From positions 551,929 to 615,928 of the forward strand of contig NZ_BBQZ01000001.1 of NCBI RefSeq assembly GCF_000974805.1: 64,000 nt of DNA. The letters run 5' to 3'. Numbering within the stretch: position 1 is the stretch's first letter; every line of letters starts with the position of its first letter. The translations under genes were made by a program, and so were the position numbers. Under the pieces are notes generated by a model that did no database searches, had not been told where the DNA came from, and worked only from the letters and a program-made list of their open reading frames with translations. This document shows, piece after piece, positions 24,808 to 33,730 of this stretch. The stretch is from Demequina salsinemoris (lineage in GTDB: Bacteria > Actinomycetota > Actinomycetes > Actinomycetales > Demequinaceae).

Positions 24808-25455
24808 ATGCGTCGAGTCCCCGCCATCGCCGCCGCGGCGATCGTCCTCACGATCTCGCTGTCCGGACCGTCGAGCGCCAGATCCGGCGACGTCGACGAG
24901 TCCCTCCTGCAGCCCTCCCTCAGCCCGACGTTCGCGCCATGGACGTGCACCCTCAAGGACTCGGGTCCCGTGTGCGTGGGCACCCGGGTGGTCGACACCG
25001 GATGGGTGCTCGACGAGGAGATCCCCTGCGACGTCCCGCTCTACAACCGGCACACCGAGATCCGGACCCAGATCCGCTACTACGACGACGACTACCTCAA
25101 CTACGACCGCAGGTTCCGCACGCGCGACCTGGACCAGTACGGCACCTCGCCGGACGGACCCGCGGGCGTGAGCATCCGCGCCAACCTGCGCTTCCAGGAG
25201 CCGTTCGCGGTGCCGGGCGACGACTCGACGATCGACCTGCTCGCCCAGGGGGTCTTCTGGGACATGAAGGACTCGGACGGGCACCGGCTGCTCATGGCGG
25301 TGGGCTCGTCCTTCGAGCCGCACGACGGCGATGGCACGTTCACCGGCCATGTCACGCAGGATGGCGTCACCGCGAGGTTCGTCGACGCGCCCCTCGACGA
25401 CATCCTCGACATCGACTGGTTCTTCGCGACGATCTGCGAGGAGGCGAGGGGCTGA
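24808..25455 (+). CDS. Secreted protein of unknown function
   Basis: 215 residues from ATG 24808 with a GAAGGAG ribosome-binding site. A typical signal peptide (MRRVPAIAAAAIVLTISLSG, cleavage after about residue 24) precedes a mature region of about 190 residues rich in Asp and aromatic residues. There are four Cys residues (in WTCTL, VCVGT, PCDVP and TICEE) that could form two disulfides. The TRVVDTGWVLDEEIPCD and YYDDDYLNYDRRFR segments suggest a beta-sandwich exported protein. No family is recognised. It is convergent with lldD, with only 6 bp between stops, and has no visible link to rhamnose use. Confidence 0.75.
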   Translation: MRRVPAIAAAAIVLTISLSGPSSARSGDVDESLLQPSLSPTFAPWTCTLKDSGPVCVGTRVVDTGWVLDEEIPCDVPLYNRHTEIRTQIRYYDDDYLNYDRRFRTRDLDQYGTSPDGPAGVSIRANLRFQEPFAVPGDDSTIDLLAQGVFWDMKDSDGHRLLMAVGSSFEPHDGDGTFTGHVTQDGVTARFVDAPLDDILDIDWFFATICEEARG

Positions 25456-25461
25456 CGCGCC

Positions 25462-26757
25462 TCAGGTGGTCGTGCGCCGCGTGTTCGCCACCAGACGCGA
25501 GCCCCTCTCGAGCGGCGTATCGTGGGCGATCGGCGACAGGCGTCGCAGCTGGGTCACGTGATCAGGGTTGAGCTCGGCGACGTTCGCGACGCCCAGCAGC
25601 TTCATCGTGCGCACGATCTCGGTGCGGAGGATCTCGATGGTCCTGTCCACGCCCTCGCGGCCGCCGGCCATGAGGCCGTAGAGGTACGCGCGGCCCACGA
25701 GCGTGAAGTCCGCGCCCGCCGCGATCGCCGCCACGACGTCGGCGCCGGACATGATGCCCGTGTCGAGCACGATCTCGGTCTTGCCCTTGAGCTCCGCCGC
25801 GACCGACGGCAGCAGGTGGAAGGGGATGGGGGCGCGGTCGAGCTGGCGGCCGCCGTGGTTGGACAGGACGATGCCGTCGACGCCGTGGTCGACGACCCGC
25901 TTGGCGTCGTCGAGCGTCTGGATGCCCTTGACGACGACCTTGCCCTTCCACTGGTCGCGGATCCACGCGAGGTCCTCGAACGTCATGGTCGGATCGAAGA
26001 GCGAGTCGAGCAGCTCGCCGATGGTCCCGTCCCACTCGCTGAGCGAGGCGAACTGGAGCGGCTCGGTCGTGAGGAAGTTCCACCACCACTCGGGCCGCGG
26101 GATCGCGTTGAGCACCGTCGCGGGCGTGAGCTGGGGCGGGATCGAGAAGCCGTTGTAGCTGTCCCGCAGGCGTGCGCCGGCCGCCGGGACGTCGACCGTG
26201 ATGAGCAGCGTGTCGAAGCCGGACGCGGCGGCGCGCTCCACGAGCCCCATGGACGCATCTCGGTTCTTCTGCATGTACAGCTGGAACCAGTTGCGGCCGT
26301 TCGGGTTCGCCTCGGCGACGCCCTCGGGGGACGTGGTGCCGAGCGTCGACAGCGAGAACGGGATGCCCGCCGCGCCAGCGGCCGAGGCGCCCGCGCGCTC
26401 GCCCTCGGCGTGCATCATCCGCGTGAAGCCCGTCGGCGCGATGCCGAACGGGAGCGCCGACGGGCCGCCCAGGATCTCGACGGACGTGTCGAGCTGAGAC
26501 ACGTCGCGCAGGATCGCCGGGTGGAACTCGACGTCCTCGAACGCCTGCCTCGCCCGAGCCAGCGACAGCTCGAGCTCGGCGGCGCCGTCGGTGTAGTCGA
26601 ACGCGCCCTTCGGCGTGCGGCGCTTCGCGATCGCGCGCAGGTCGGCGATCTTGTGAGCCTTGCTCAGCCGGCGCTTGCGTGCGTCCGGCTCGAAGCGTCG
26701 GAACCTCATCAACGGCGCGAGGTCCGCCGGCCGGGGTACGCGGCGGGACATCTTCAT
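25462..26757 (-). CDS. lldD: L-lactate dehydrogenase, FMN-dependent alpha-hydroxy-acid dehydrogenase
   Basis: 431 residues. The TIM-barrel FMN enzyme motifs are present: [18 protein letters not shown] near the N-terminal phosphate region, [11 protein letters not shown], and the catalytic SNHGGRQLD, followed by [20 protein letters not shown]. LldD oxidises L-lactate to pyruvate and passes electrons to the respiratory chain. In this operon it would use the lactate made from L-lactaldehyde, the C3 product of rhamnulose-1-phosphate cleavage. Its ATG is 5 nt past the rhaB stop, with a GAAGGG ribosome-binding site overlapping the rhaB end. It is the last gene of the leftward rhaI operon. Confidence 0.9.
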   Translation of the reverse strand: MKMSRRVPRPADLAPLMRFRRFEPDARKRRLSKAHKIADLRAIAKRRTPKGAFDYTDGAAELELSLARARQAFEDVEFHPAILRDVSQLDTSVEILGGPSALPFGIAPTGFTRMMHAEGERAGASAAGAAGIPFSLSTLGTTSPEGVAEANPNGRNWFQLYMQKNRDASMGLVERAAASGFDTLLITVDVPAAGARLRDSYNGFSIPPQLTPATVLNAIPRPEWWWNFLTTEPLQFASLSEWDGTIGELLDSLFDPTMTFEDLAWIRDQWKGKVVVKGIQTLDDAKRVVDHGVDGIVLSNHGGRQLDRAPIPFHLLPSVAAELKGKTEIVLDTGIMSGADVVAAIAAGADFTLVGRAYLYGLMAGGREGVDRTIEILRTEIVRTMKLLGVANVAELNPDHVTQLRRLSPIAHDTPLERGSRLVANTRRTTT

Positions 26758-26762
26758 CTCAT

Positions 26763-28214
26763 CTATCCCTTCGGGGAGGAGGCGCTCACGGCGTGAGCGC
26801 GCGGGGCGTAGGAGCGCGGCGAGAACGCGCGCGCCACCAGATCTCTCATGGATTCCAGCGTGCCACCGACGGCACCGAGAGCACGCGCCTGCACGAGCAC
26901 GTTGCCGATCGCGGTGGCCTCGATGGGCCCCGCGACGACGGGCAGGCCCGACAGGTCGGCCGTGCGCTGGCACAGCAGCTCACCTTGGCTTCCGCCGCCG
27001 ACCATGTGGATCCGGCGCACCTCCTGGCCGCTGAGCGACGAGGCGGTGCGCACGGCCTCCGCGAAGGCCGTGGCGAGGCTCTCGACGATGGACCGCGCGA
27101 TCTCGGCGCGGCTCTGCGGCGCGCGCATCCCGTGCTCCTCGCAGTACGCGGCGATCCGGGGCGACATGTCCCCGGGCGGGGAGAAGCGCGGGTCGTTCGC
27201 GTCGAACACGGGGATCTCGCCGGTGACCTCGGCCGCCGCGCCGAGCAGCGCGACGAGGTTCACCTGGGCGCCGTCCTCGCGGCTCCACGCCGCGACCGTC
27301 TCGTTGAGCAGCCACAGGCCCATGACGTTGTGCAGGAAGCGGGTGCGGCCGTCGACGCCGCCCTCGTTCGTGAAGTTCGCCTCGCGGGCCGCGGTGCTGA
27401 GCACCGGTGCCTCCGTCTCGACGCCCACGAGCCCCCACGTGCCGCATGAGATGTACGCGCCGCCGGGCTCGGTCATCGGCGTGGCGACCACGGCCGAGGC
27501 GGTGTCGTGCGAGCCGACCGCGATCACCGGCGTCGTCTCCGCGAGCCCTGTCGCCGAGACGACGTGGGGCAGCACCGTGGCGATCGTCTCGCCGGGCTGC
27601 ACGAGCCGCGGGAAGATCGCACGGGGCAGCCTGAGCCTGTCGATCAGCTCGCCGTCCCACTCCTTGGTGCTCACGTCGAGCAGCCCGGTCGTCGACGCGT
27701 TCGTGGACTCCGCGACGGTCGCGCCCGTGAGGTACCAGGCGATGAGGTCGGGGACCAGGAGCATGCGGTCGGCCACGTCGAGCATGCCGACCTCGCGCTC
27801 CACCGCGAGCTGATACAGCGTGTTGAACGGCAGGAACTGCAATCCGTTGCGGGCGTAGAGCAGGCTGAAGGGCTCGTCGGCGTGCACCAGTTTCACGCCG
27901 TGCGCGGTGCGCTCGTCGCGGTAGTGGAACGGCTCGCCGAGGACGCGGTCGCCGCGCAGCAGCGCGTAGTCGACGGCCCACGAGTCGATGCCGATCGAGG
28001 CGATGGTCTCGGTCGCCGCCGCGGACCGCAGGCCCTCGACGACGTGCGCGTAGAGCTGCTGGACGTTCCAATGGAGCCCGTCCGGGGTGGCGAGCGGGCC
28101 GTTCGGGAAACGGCCCGCCTGCTCGAGCTCAAGCGTGTTCGGGCCGACGCGGCCGACCATGACGCGACCGGAGGTCGCGCCGAGGTCGACGGCGGCGACC
28201 GAGACCGCGCTCAT
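26763..28214 (-). CDS. rhaB: Rhamnulokinase (FGGY carbohydrate kinase)
   Basis: 483 residues, typical for RhaB. The N-terminal ATPase loop is [18 protein letters not shown], the FGGY core includes [13 protein letters not shown] and [10 protein letters not shown], and the second lobe has GSHDTASAV and [10 protein letters not shown], then [18 protein letters not shown]. It phosphorylates L-rhamnulose to L-rhamnulose-1-phosphate in the cytoplasm. Its ATG overlaps the rhaEW stop (ATGA at 28211-28214), and lldD follows after 5 nt. All recognisable catalytic segments look intact, so the pathway up to rhamnulose-1-phosphate should work. Confidence 0.93.
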   Translation of the reverse strand: MSAVSVAAVDLGATSGRVMVGRVGPNTLELEQAGRFPNGPLATPDGLHWNVQQLYAHVVEGLRSAAATETIASIGIDSWAVDYALLRGDRVLGEPFHYRDERTAHGVKLVHADEPFSLLYARNGLQFLPFNTLYQLAVEREVGMLDVADRMLLVPDLIAWYLTGATVAESTNASTTGLLDVSTKEWDGELIDRLRLPRAIFPRLVQPGETIATVLPHVVSATGLAETTPVIAVGSHDTASAVVATPMTEPGGAYISCGTWGLVGVETEAPVLSTAAREANFTNEGGVDGRTRFLHNVMGLWLLNETVAAWSREDGAQVNLVALLGAAAEVTGEIPVFDANDPRFSPPGDMSPRIAAYCEEHGMRAPQSRAEIARSIVESLATAFAEAVRTASSLSGQEVRRIHMVGGGSQGELLCQRTADLSGLPVVAGPIEATAIGNVLVQARALGAVGGTLESMRDLVARAFSPRSYAPRAHAVSASSPKG

Positions 28215-29940
28215 CGGAGGAACGCCGCAGCCACGCCTGCATCCACGGGGATGTGCAGGCCGGTGGTGTGCGTCATGTCGGGGCCGGTGATCATCGCGGC
28301 CGCGTTGGCGACGTGCTCGGGGAGCACCTCGCGCTTCAGAATGGTGCGCTGAGCGTAGAACTTGCCCAACTCGTCCTCCTCGATTCCGTAGGTCTTGGCG
28401 CGGTTGGCTCCCCAGCCGCCGGCGAAGATGCCGGAGCCGCGGACCACGCCGTCGGGGTTGATGCCGTTCACCTTGATGCCGAACTCTCCGAGCTCGACGG
28501 CGAGCAGCCTCACCTGGTGCGCCTGATCCGCCTTGGTGGCGGAGTAGGCGATGTTGTTCGGGCCCGCGAACACGGAGTTCTTGGACGCGATGTAGACGAT
28601 GTCGCCGCCCATCTCCTGGGCGATCATCACGCGGGCCGCTGCCTGGGAGACCAGGAACGAGCCCTTCGCCATGACGTTGTGCTGGAGGTCCCAGTCCTTG
28701 TCGGTGGTCTCGAGCAGCGACTTGGACAGCGACAGGCCCGCGTTGTTCACGACGAGGTCGACGCCTCCGAACGCGAGCACTGCCTCGTTCATGGCCGCGG
28801 TGACGGCCTCGGGGTCCGCGACGTTCGCGGCGACTCCCACCGCCACGTCGGGGCCGCCGAGCTCGGCCGCGGCGGCCTGAGCCTTCTCGAGGTCGAGGTC
28901 GGCGATGACGACGCACGCGCCGTCGGCCGCGAGGCGGGTCGCGATCGCCTTGCCGATGCCCGAGGCCGCGCCCGTGACGAGCGCGACGCGGGTCGCGTGG
29001 GACTTGGGCTTGGGCATCCGCTGGAGCTTGGCCTCCTCGAGCGCCCAGTACTCGATGTTGAACTTCTCGGCGTCGGAGATGGGCGTGTAGGTGGATAGCG
29101 CCTCGGCGCCGCGCATCACGTTGATCGCGTTGATGTAGAACTCGCCCGCGACGCGCGCGGTCTGCTTGTTGCGGCCGAAGGAGAACATGCCGACGCCCGG
29201 GACCAGGACGATGGCGGGGTCGGCGCCGCGGATCGCGGGTGAGTCCTCGGTCGCGTGAGCGTCGTAGTAGGCCTGGTAGTCGGCCCGGTACTCGTCGTGC
29301 AGCTCCTTGAGGCGGACGATGCTGTCCTCGACGGACGCGTCGGCCGGCAGATCGAGCACCATCGGCTTGACCTTGGTGCGCAGGAAGTGGTCGGGGCACG
29401 ACGTGCCGAGCGCCGCGAGGCGCGGGTGCTCGGATGAGCCGAGGAAGTCGAGCACCACGTCGGCGTCGGTGAAGTGGCCGATCTGCGGCGCATCCATCGA
29501 GGCGAGCCCGCGGATCACGGGTGCCAGCGCGGCGGCCTTGGCGCGATCGCGATGCCCGCATCCGGGTGGAGGTGGTCGATGTGGGCGGCGTCGACCAGGC
29601 CGTGCATCGCGGTGTCGATCGACGGGGCGGCGCCGCCGCGGCCGTGCAGGCAGTAGTCGAACGCGGCGACCATCTCGTCCTCGCGCTCGACGCCGGGGTA
29701 GGTGTCGACGAGGCCGCGCAGGCGGTCGAGGCGAAGGACGGCGAGGCCGTTCGTGCCGAGCGTGCCGAGGTCTCCACCGGAGCCCTTCACCCACATGAGC
29801 TCGACGTCGGCCCCGGTGGCGGGGTCGGTCGCGGTGCCCTTGGCGGACGTGTTGCCGCCCGCGAAGTTGGTGTTCTTGGGGTCGGCGCCGAGGCGATTCG
29901 ATCGGTCGATGAGCGTGTCAGCGACGTTGGGGACTGTCAT
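28211..29940 (-). pseudogene. rhaEW: rhaEW (rhamnulose-1-phosphate aldolase / lactaldehyde dehydrogenase fusion), disrupted by an internal frame-changing deletion
   Basis: From ATG 29940 the frame encodes the RhaE N-terminus (MTVPNVADTLIDRSNRLGAD through HIDHLHPDAGIAIA, about 131 residues), then runs out of register near 29545 and stops a few codons later. The rest of the protein continues in another frame from about 29550 to 28211 (KAAALAPVIRGLASMD onward). This part includes a complete short-chain dehydrogenase (VTGAASGIGKAIA; NNAG; YSATK). Compared with the roughly 680-residue fusion known from other bacteria, about 100 residues of the aldolase domain are missing, including a later metal-ligand His. 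The joint lies in a CGCGATCGCG sequence. The dehydrogenase half could still be made from an internal start such as ATG 29017. A sequencing or assembly error is possible. Confidence 0.85.
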
Positions 29941-29987
29941 GCGGGTTTCCTCTCTGGGGACTTGAGGTGGGGTCGTGCGTGGAGGTG

Positions 29988-30848
29988 TCAGCGGGCTGCG
30001 GACCACTCCAGGAGGCGTTCGAGCGTGCGCGCGAAAGCGGGTTCGTCGGGACGGTTGAGATGGCCGTGTACGGTGCCGGCCTCGACGCGGTGCGTCGTGT
30101 CGACGCCGGACTCGGCGAGCTGCTGGGCGAAGCGTTCGCCGGACGGCCGGAGGTCGTCGGCCTCGGAGTCGACGATGAGCGTCGGAGGCAGGCCGGCCAC
30201 GTCGCCGTCGCCGGCGAAGGCGCGGGGGTCGGTCAGCAGCGACTCGTCCCCAGCGACGTAGTTGAGGTTCATGGTGCGGATCACGTGGGCGGGGAAGCGC
30301 GCGTCGGCCGGGGTGGTCGCGATCGCGACCGCGGCCTCGGGGCGCGCGGCGGGCATGACCGCGTGCAGCACGGGGTAGGCGAGGAACAGCCCGGCCGGGA
30401 CGATGCGGTCGTCGCCTTCGCGTGCGCGATCACGCAGCGCCACCGCCGCGCCAGCGGCGAGGTTGGCTCCCGCGCTCGCGCCGCCGAGCAGCACCGCGTC
30501 GCGGCCCGCGCCGAGGTCCTCCGCGTGCTCGACCATCCAGTCGAACGCCGCGACCACGTCGTCGTGCGCGGCCGGGAACGGGTGACCGCCGAAGCCGATG
30601 CGGCCGCCCTCGAAGTCGGGCTCCGGCGCGAGCCGGTAGTCGACGGACAGCACTGCCCAGCCGCGTTCCGCGAGCCAGGCGGCGACCGCATCGGCCTCGG
30701 GCATGTCCAGGTCCCCGAAGGCGAAGGCGCCTCCGTGGACCCAGACGAGGGCGCGCTCGCACGACGCGGAGGCCCGGTACAGGCGCGCCTTCAAGGGTGC
30801 GTCCGTACCGGGTGCCTCCACGTCGAGGCGGGTGAGCGTGCGGTGCAT
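29988..30848 (-). CDS. Alpha/beta-hydrolase, hormone-sensitive-lipase-like esterase
   Basis: 286 residues. Oxyanion motif VWVHGGAFAFGD, nucleophile elbow GGASAGANLA (GxSxG), catalytic Asp in LIVDSEADDLRP and a His near the C-terminus (GTVHGHLNRPDE). This is the alpha/beta hydrolase fold-3 (HSL/acetyl-esterase) group. It sits 5 nt after rhaI and 47 nt before rhaEW, so it belongs to the rhamnose operon. It may remove acyl groups from plant- or polysaccharide-derived rhamnose. No signal peptide is present. The specific substrate is inferred only from context. Confidence 0.85.
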   Translation of the reverse strand: MHRTLTRLDVEAPGTDAPLKARLYRASASCERALVWVHGGAFAFGDLDMPEADAVAAWLAERGWAVLSVDYRLAPEPDFEGGRIGFGGHPFPAAHDDVVAAFDWMVEHAEDLGAGRDAVLLGGASAGANLAAGAAVALRDRAREGDDRIVPAGLFLAYPVLHAVMPAARPEAAVAIATTPADARFPAHVIRTMNLNYVAGDESLLTDPRAFAGDGDVAGLPPTLIVDSEADDLRPSGERFAQQLAESGVDTTHRVEAGTVHGHLNRPDEPAFARTLERLLEWSAAR

Positions 30849-30853
30849 GTCTC

Positions 30854-32020
30854 TTAGGCGCCCCAGCCGGCCTGGACTCCGCCCACGCGCTCCTCGGCGA
30901 TCTTCGCGAGGTAGCCGGAGGCGAGGAAGGCGGCCATCGGGTCCGCGGGAAGGCCGCGCGACTCGCGCCACTGCGCGAGGTCGGCGCGGACGTCCGTGTA
31001 GAAGGCGTCCATCATGATGCCGTTCGCCTTGAGGACGTCGCCCTCGATCTGCGCGGCGGTGAGCGCCTCGCGGTCGATGAGCAGCGCGCGGGCCGTCATC
31101 TCCTGGACGTTGAGCACGGAGCGGATCTGGCCCGGGATCTTGTCCTCGATGTTGTGGCACTGGTCGAGCATGAAGGCGGTGTCGCCGTCCTTGCCGTAGC
31201 CGCCGCCCCGGATGACCTCGGTGATGATGCGGAACAGCTGGAACGGGTCGGCGGCGCCCACGATGAGGTCGTCGTCCGCGTAGTTGCGCGAGTTGAAGTC
31301 GAACGACCCGAGCTTGCCGAGGCGCAGCAGTTGCATGACGATGAACTCGATGTTGGTGCTGGGGGCGTGGTGGCCGGTGTCGAGGCAGACGGTGGCACGC
31401 TCGCCGAGCGCGGCGACCTGGGCGTAGCTGGTGCCCCAGTCCGGAACGTCCATGTGGTAGAACGCCGGCTCGAAGATCTTGTACTCGAGGACGAGGCGCT
31501 GGTTCTCGCCGATGCGCGCGTAGATCTCCTGCAGCGACTCGTGCATGCGGTCCTGACGGCCGCGCATGTCGTCCTGGCCCGCGTAGTTGGTGCCGTCCGC
31601 GAGCCAGATCTTCAGGTCGCGCGACCCGGTGGCATCCATGATGTCGATGCACTCGAGGTGGTGGTCGATCGCCTTGCGACGGATCCGGTCGTCGCGGTGG
31701 GCGAGCGAGCCGAGCTTGTAGTCGTCGTCCTGGAACGTGTTCGAGTTGATGGTTCCGAGCGCGACGCCGAGGTCCTCGGCGTGCTTCTTCAGCTCGGAGT
31801 AGTCGTCGACCTTGTCCCACGGGATGTGGAGCGCGACGGACGGCGACAGGGCCGTGTACTTGTGCACCTGCGCCGCGTCCGCGATCTTCTCGAACGGGTC
31901 GCGGGGGGTGCCGGGGGTGCCGAACACCTTGAAGCGGGTGCCTGAGTTGCCGAAGGCCCACGAGGGCAGCTCGATGGCCTGCTCCTCGAGGCGGGTGGCG
32001 ATGTCGGGCGTGAAGGCCAT
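30854..32020 (-). CDS. rhaI: L-rhamnose isomerase
   Basis: 388 residues. It resembles the Pseudomonas-type RhaI TIM-barrel isomerases: TRFKVFGTPGTPRDPFEKIA near the start, metal-site segments LEYKIFEPAFYHMDVPDWGT and CLDTGHHAPSTNIE, and FDFNSRNYADDDL. It converts L-rhamnose to L-rhamnulose using divalent metals. It is the first gene of the leftward operon rhaI-esterase-rhaEW-rhaB-lldD. GAAGGAGA precedes ATG 32020, and a LacI operator lies 65 bp upstream (32085-32098). It is divergent from the LacI regulator gene at 32189, the likely controller. Confidence 0.93.
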   Translation of the reverse strand: MAFTPDIATRLEEQAIELPSWAFGNSGTRFKVFGTPGTPRDPFEKIADAAQVHKYTALSPSVALHIPWDKVDDYSELKKHAEDLGVALGTINSNTFQDDDYKLGSLAHRDDRIRRKAIDHHLECIDIMDATGSRDLKIWLADGTNYAGQDDMRGRQDRMHESLQEIYARIGENQRLVLEYKIFEPAFYHMDVPDWGTSYAQVAALGERATVCLDTGHHAPSTNIEFIVMQLLRLGKLGSFDFNSRNYADDDLIVGAADPFQLFRIITEVIRGGGYGKDGDTAFMLDQCHNIEDKIPGQIRSVLNVQEMTARALLIDREALTAAQIEGDVLKANGIMMDAFYTDVRADLAQWRESRGLPADPMAAFLASGYLAKIAEERVGGVQAGWGA

Positions 32021-32084
32021 CGTGTCTCTCCTTCGAGATCGCGGCGCTGCACGGACCTGAGGTCCAGTCGGCGCCGACCGGTAG

Positions 32085-32098
32085 TTGAATCGTTTCAA
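32085..32098. promoter_or_regulatory. LacI-family operator between rhaI and its divergent regulator
   Basis: TTGAATCGTTTCAA, the exact reverse complement of the site at 14682-14695 in front of rhaD. It lies in the 168-bp divergent region and can serve both rhaI and the regulator. Confidence 0.78.
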
Positions 32099-32188
32099 AC
32101 AGTAGGCCAGAATGGTCGCAGGAGTCAAGCGCGACGGAATGTGCCTGCGCTAGCCTGCACTCCAGGGCATCACGGACGAGGAGGGACG

Positions 32189-33196
32189 ATGGCGGTCAGC
32201 GTCAAGGAGGTCGCGGCGCGCGCGGGCGTGTCCGTCGGCACCGTCTCCAACGTCATCAACAGACCCGACATGGTCAAGGCCGAGACGGTGGAGAAGGTCC
32301 ACGCCGCGATCGACGAGCTCGGCTACGTCCCCAACGCCGCGGCTCAGGCGCTGCGCGAGGGCCAGAGCCGCAGCATCGGCTTCATCGCGCTCGACGCGAG
32401 CAACCCGTTCTTCACCGACGTCGCGCTCGGCGCCGAGCGGCAGGCCGCTCGCGAGGGCCTCAGCGTGCTGCTCGCCAACTCGGACGAGAGCGTCGAGCGC
32501 GAGCGGTCCCACATCGAGCTGTTCGAGCGCGGTCGCGTGCGCGGACTTCTCGTATCGCCGCTCGTCGAGGACCTCGCGCGCCTGCGCGACGTGCGCCGCC
32601 GCGGCATCCCCGTCGTGCTGGTCGACCGGGGAACCGAGGACACGTCGTTCGCGTCGGTCTCGGTTGACGACGTGGCGGGAGGCGAGCTGGCGGCGCGCCA
32701 CCTCCTCGATGGGGGGCGCAGGCGGCTCGCCTTCGTCGGAGGTCCGACGAGCCTCCGCCAGGTCACGGATCGCTATCGCGGCGCGGCCGCGGCGGTCGCG
32801 AGCGTGGACGATGCCAGCATCGAGTTCGTGGAGACCATGGCGTTGTCGCTGAGAGGCGGCATGCGGGTCGGCGCCGAGCTGCGCCCGCGTGTCGCCGCGG
32901 GTGAGATCGACGCCATCTTCGCGGCGAACGACCTGCTCGCGATCGGCCTCCAACAGGGGCTGCTCGGCGGCGACGAGCCCGTCGCGATCCCTGGCGACGT
33001 CGCTCTCGTCGGCTACGACGACATCTCGTTCGCGGCGGCCGCGGTCGTGCCCATCACGTCCGTGCGCCAGCCGCGCGAGCTCATCGGCGAGACTGCTGTC
33101 ACGCTGCTCGAGGAGCTGCGGGAGCCGGGCGCGGAGCCGCGCCAGGTCGTGTTCGAGCCCGAGCTTGTCGCCCGCGCGTCGTCCGCGTCGCGCTAG
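32189..33196 (+). CDS. LacI-family regulator of the rhamnose catabolic operon
   Basis: 335 residues from ATG 32189 with a GAGGAGGGA ribosome-binding site. Helix-turn-helix VSVKEVAARAGVSVGTVSNV, hinge AAQALREGQSRSIGFIALDA, and an effector domain with FVGGPTSLRQVTDRYRG and LVGYDDISFAAAAVVPITSV. It is divergent from rhaI with a LacI operator between, and an identical operator stands before rhaD. It therefore most likely represses both units and responds to a rhamnose pathway intermediate. It is distinct from the LacI protein at 22820, with a Val instead of Gln in the recognition helix. Confidence 0.9.
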   Translation: MAVSVKEVAARAGVSVGTVSNVINRPDMVKAETVEKVHAAIDELGYVPNAAAQALREGQSRSIGFIALDASNPFFTDVALGAERQAAREGLSVLLANSDESVERERSHIELFERGRVRGLLVSPLVEDLARLRDVRRRGIPVVLVDRGTEDTSFASVSVDDVAGGELAARHLLDGGRRRLAFVGGPTSLRQVTDRYRGAAAAVASVDDASIEFVETMALSLRGGMRVGAELRPRVAAGEIDAIFAANDLLAIGLQQGLLGGDEPVAIPGDVALVGYDDISFAAAAVVPITSVRQPRELIGETAVTLLEELREPGAEPRQVVFEPELVARASSASR

Positions 33197-33296
33197 CCTC
33201 CCGCGCGACCGACGCGTGCACCGGGTGCCGCATCGTCCCTGGTTCCAGGGTGACACGGGGCTGGGCATCGTCTCCTCCCGGCGGTAGCGTGGAGGC

Positions 33297-33647
33297 ATGA
33301 GGACGATGCGACGTCCGGCGGTCCTGGCGGTGCCCCTGGTGGGGTTGCTGGTGGTCTCCGGGTGCAAGCCGATCGGGACCGGGGAATCGAACGCGGTCGG
33401 CACCGTGGCCTCGGTCGCCGTCGCGGATGACGTCGTGTCGCTGTCCTTCATCCCGGACGCCGGCTACGAGTACTACTCGGGCACGATCTTCGACGTCGGC
33501 CCCGAGGTGGGCGTGTGGGACGCCGACTGGGGGACGATGGCCGCGACCGACATCTCCGCTGGCGCCACGATCGAGGTGTGGGCCGCCGTGTGCGCCGAGT
33601 CCTACCCCGTGCAGTGCGACGTGACCGGGGTACGGGTCCTCGACTAG
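33297..33647 (+). CDS. Small lipoprotein of unknown function
   Basis: 116 residues. A lipoprotein signal with lipobox VSGC (Cys at residue 23) precedes a mature domain of about 94 residues, predicted mostly beta with two further Cys residues (AAVCAES; VQCDVTG) that could form a disulfide. No family is recognised. A TAGCGT -10 box ends 6 nt before ATG 33297, so the mRNA may be leaderless. A copy of the dispersed GGACGATGCG word overlaps its second to fifth codons. It stands alone between lacI and argS. Confidence 0.7.
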   Translation: MRTMRRPAVLAVPLVGLLVVSGCKPIGTGESNAVGTVASVAVADDVVSLSFIPDAGYEYYSGTIFDVGPEVGVWDADWGTMAATDISAGATIEVWAAVCAESYPVQCDVTGVRVLD

Positions 33648-33718
33648 GCCGGGCGGCGGCCGATCGCCGCCCCGCATCGTCCTGTCTCCAGCCGTCGGCG
33701 ACCGTGCTCACGCGCCGA

Positions 33719-33724
33719 TAGAAT
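33719..33724 (+). promoter_or_regulatory. -10 box of leaderless argS-lysA operon
   Basis: TAGAAT ends 6 nt before the GTG start at 33731, which places transcription initiation at or next to the start codon. No clear -35 box and no ribosome-binding site are seen. Confidence 0.6.
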
Positions 33725-33730
33725 CGGCAG

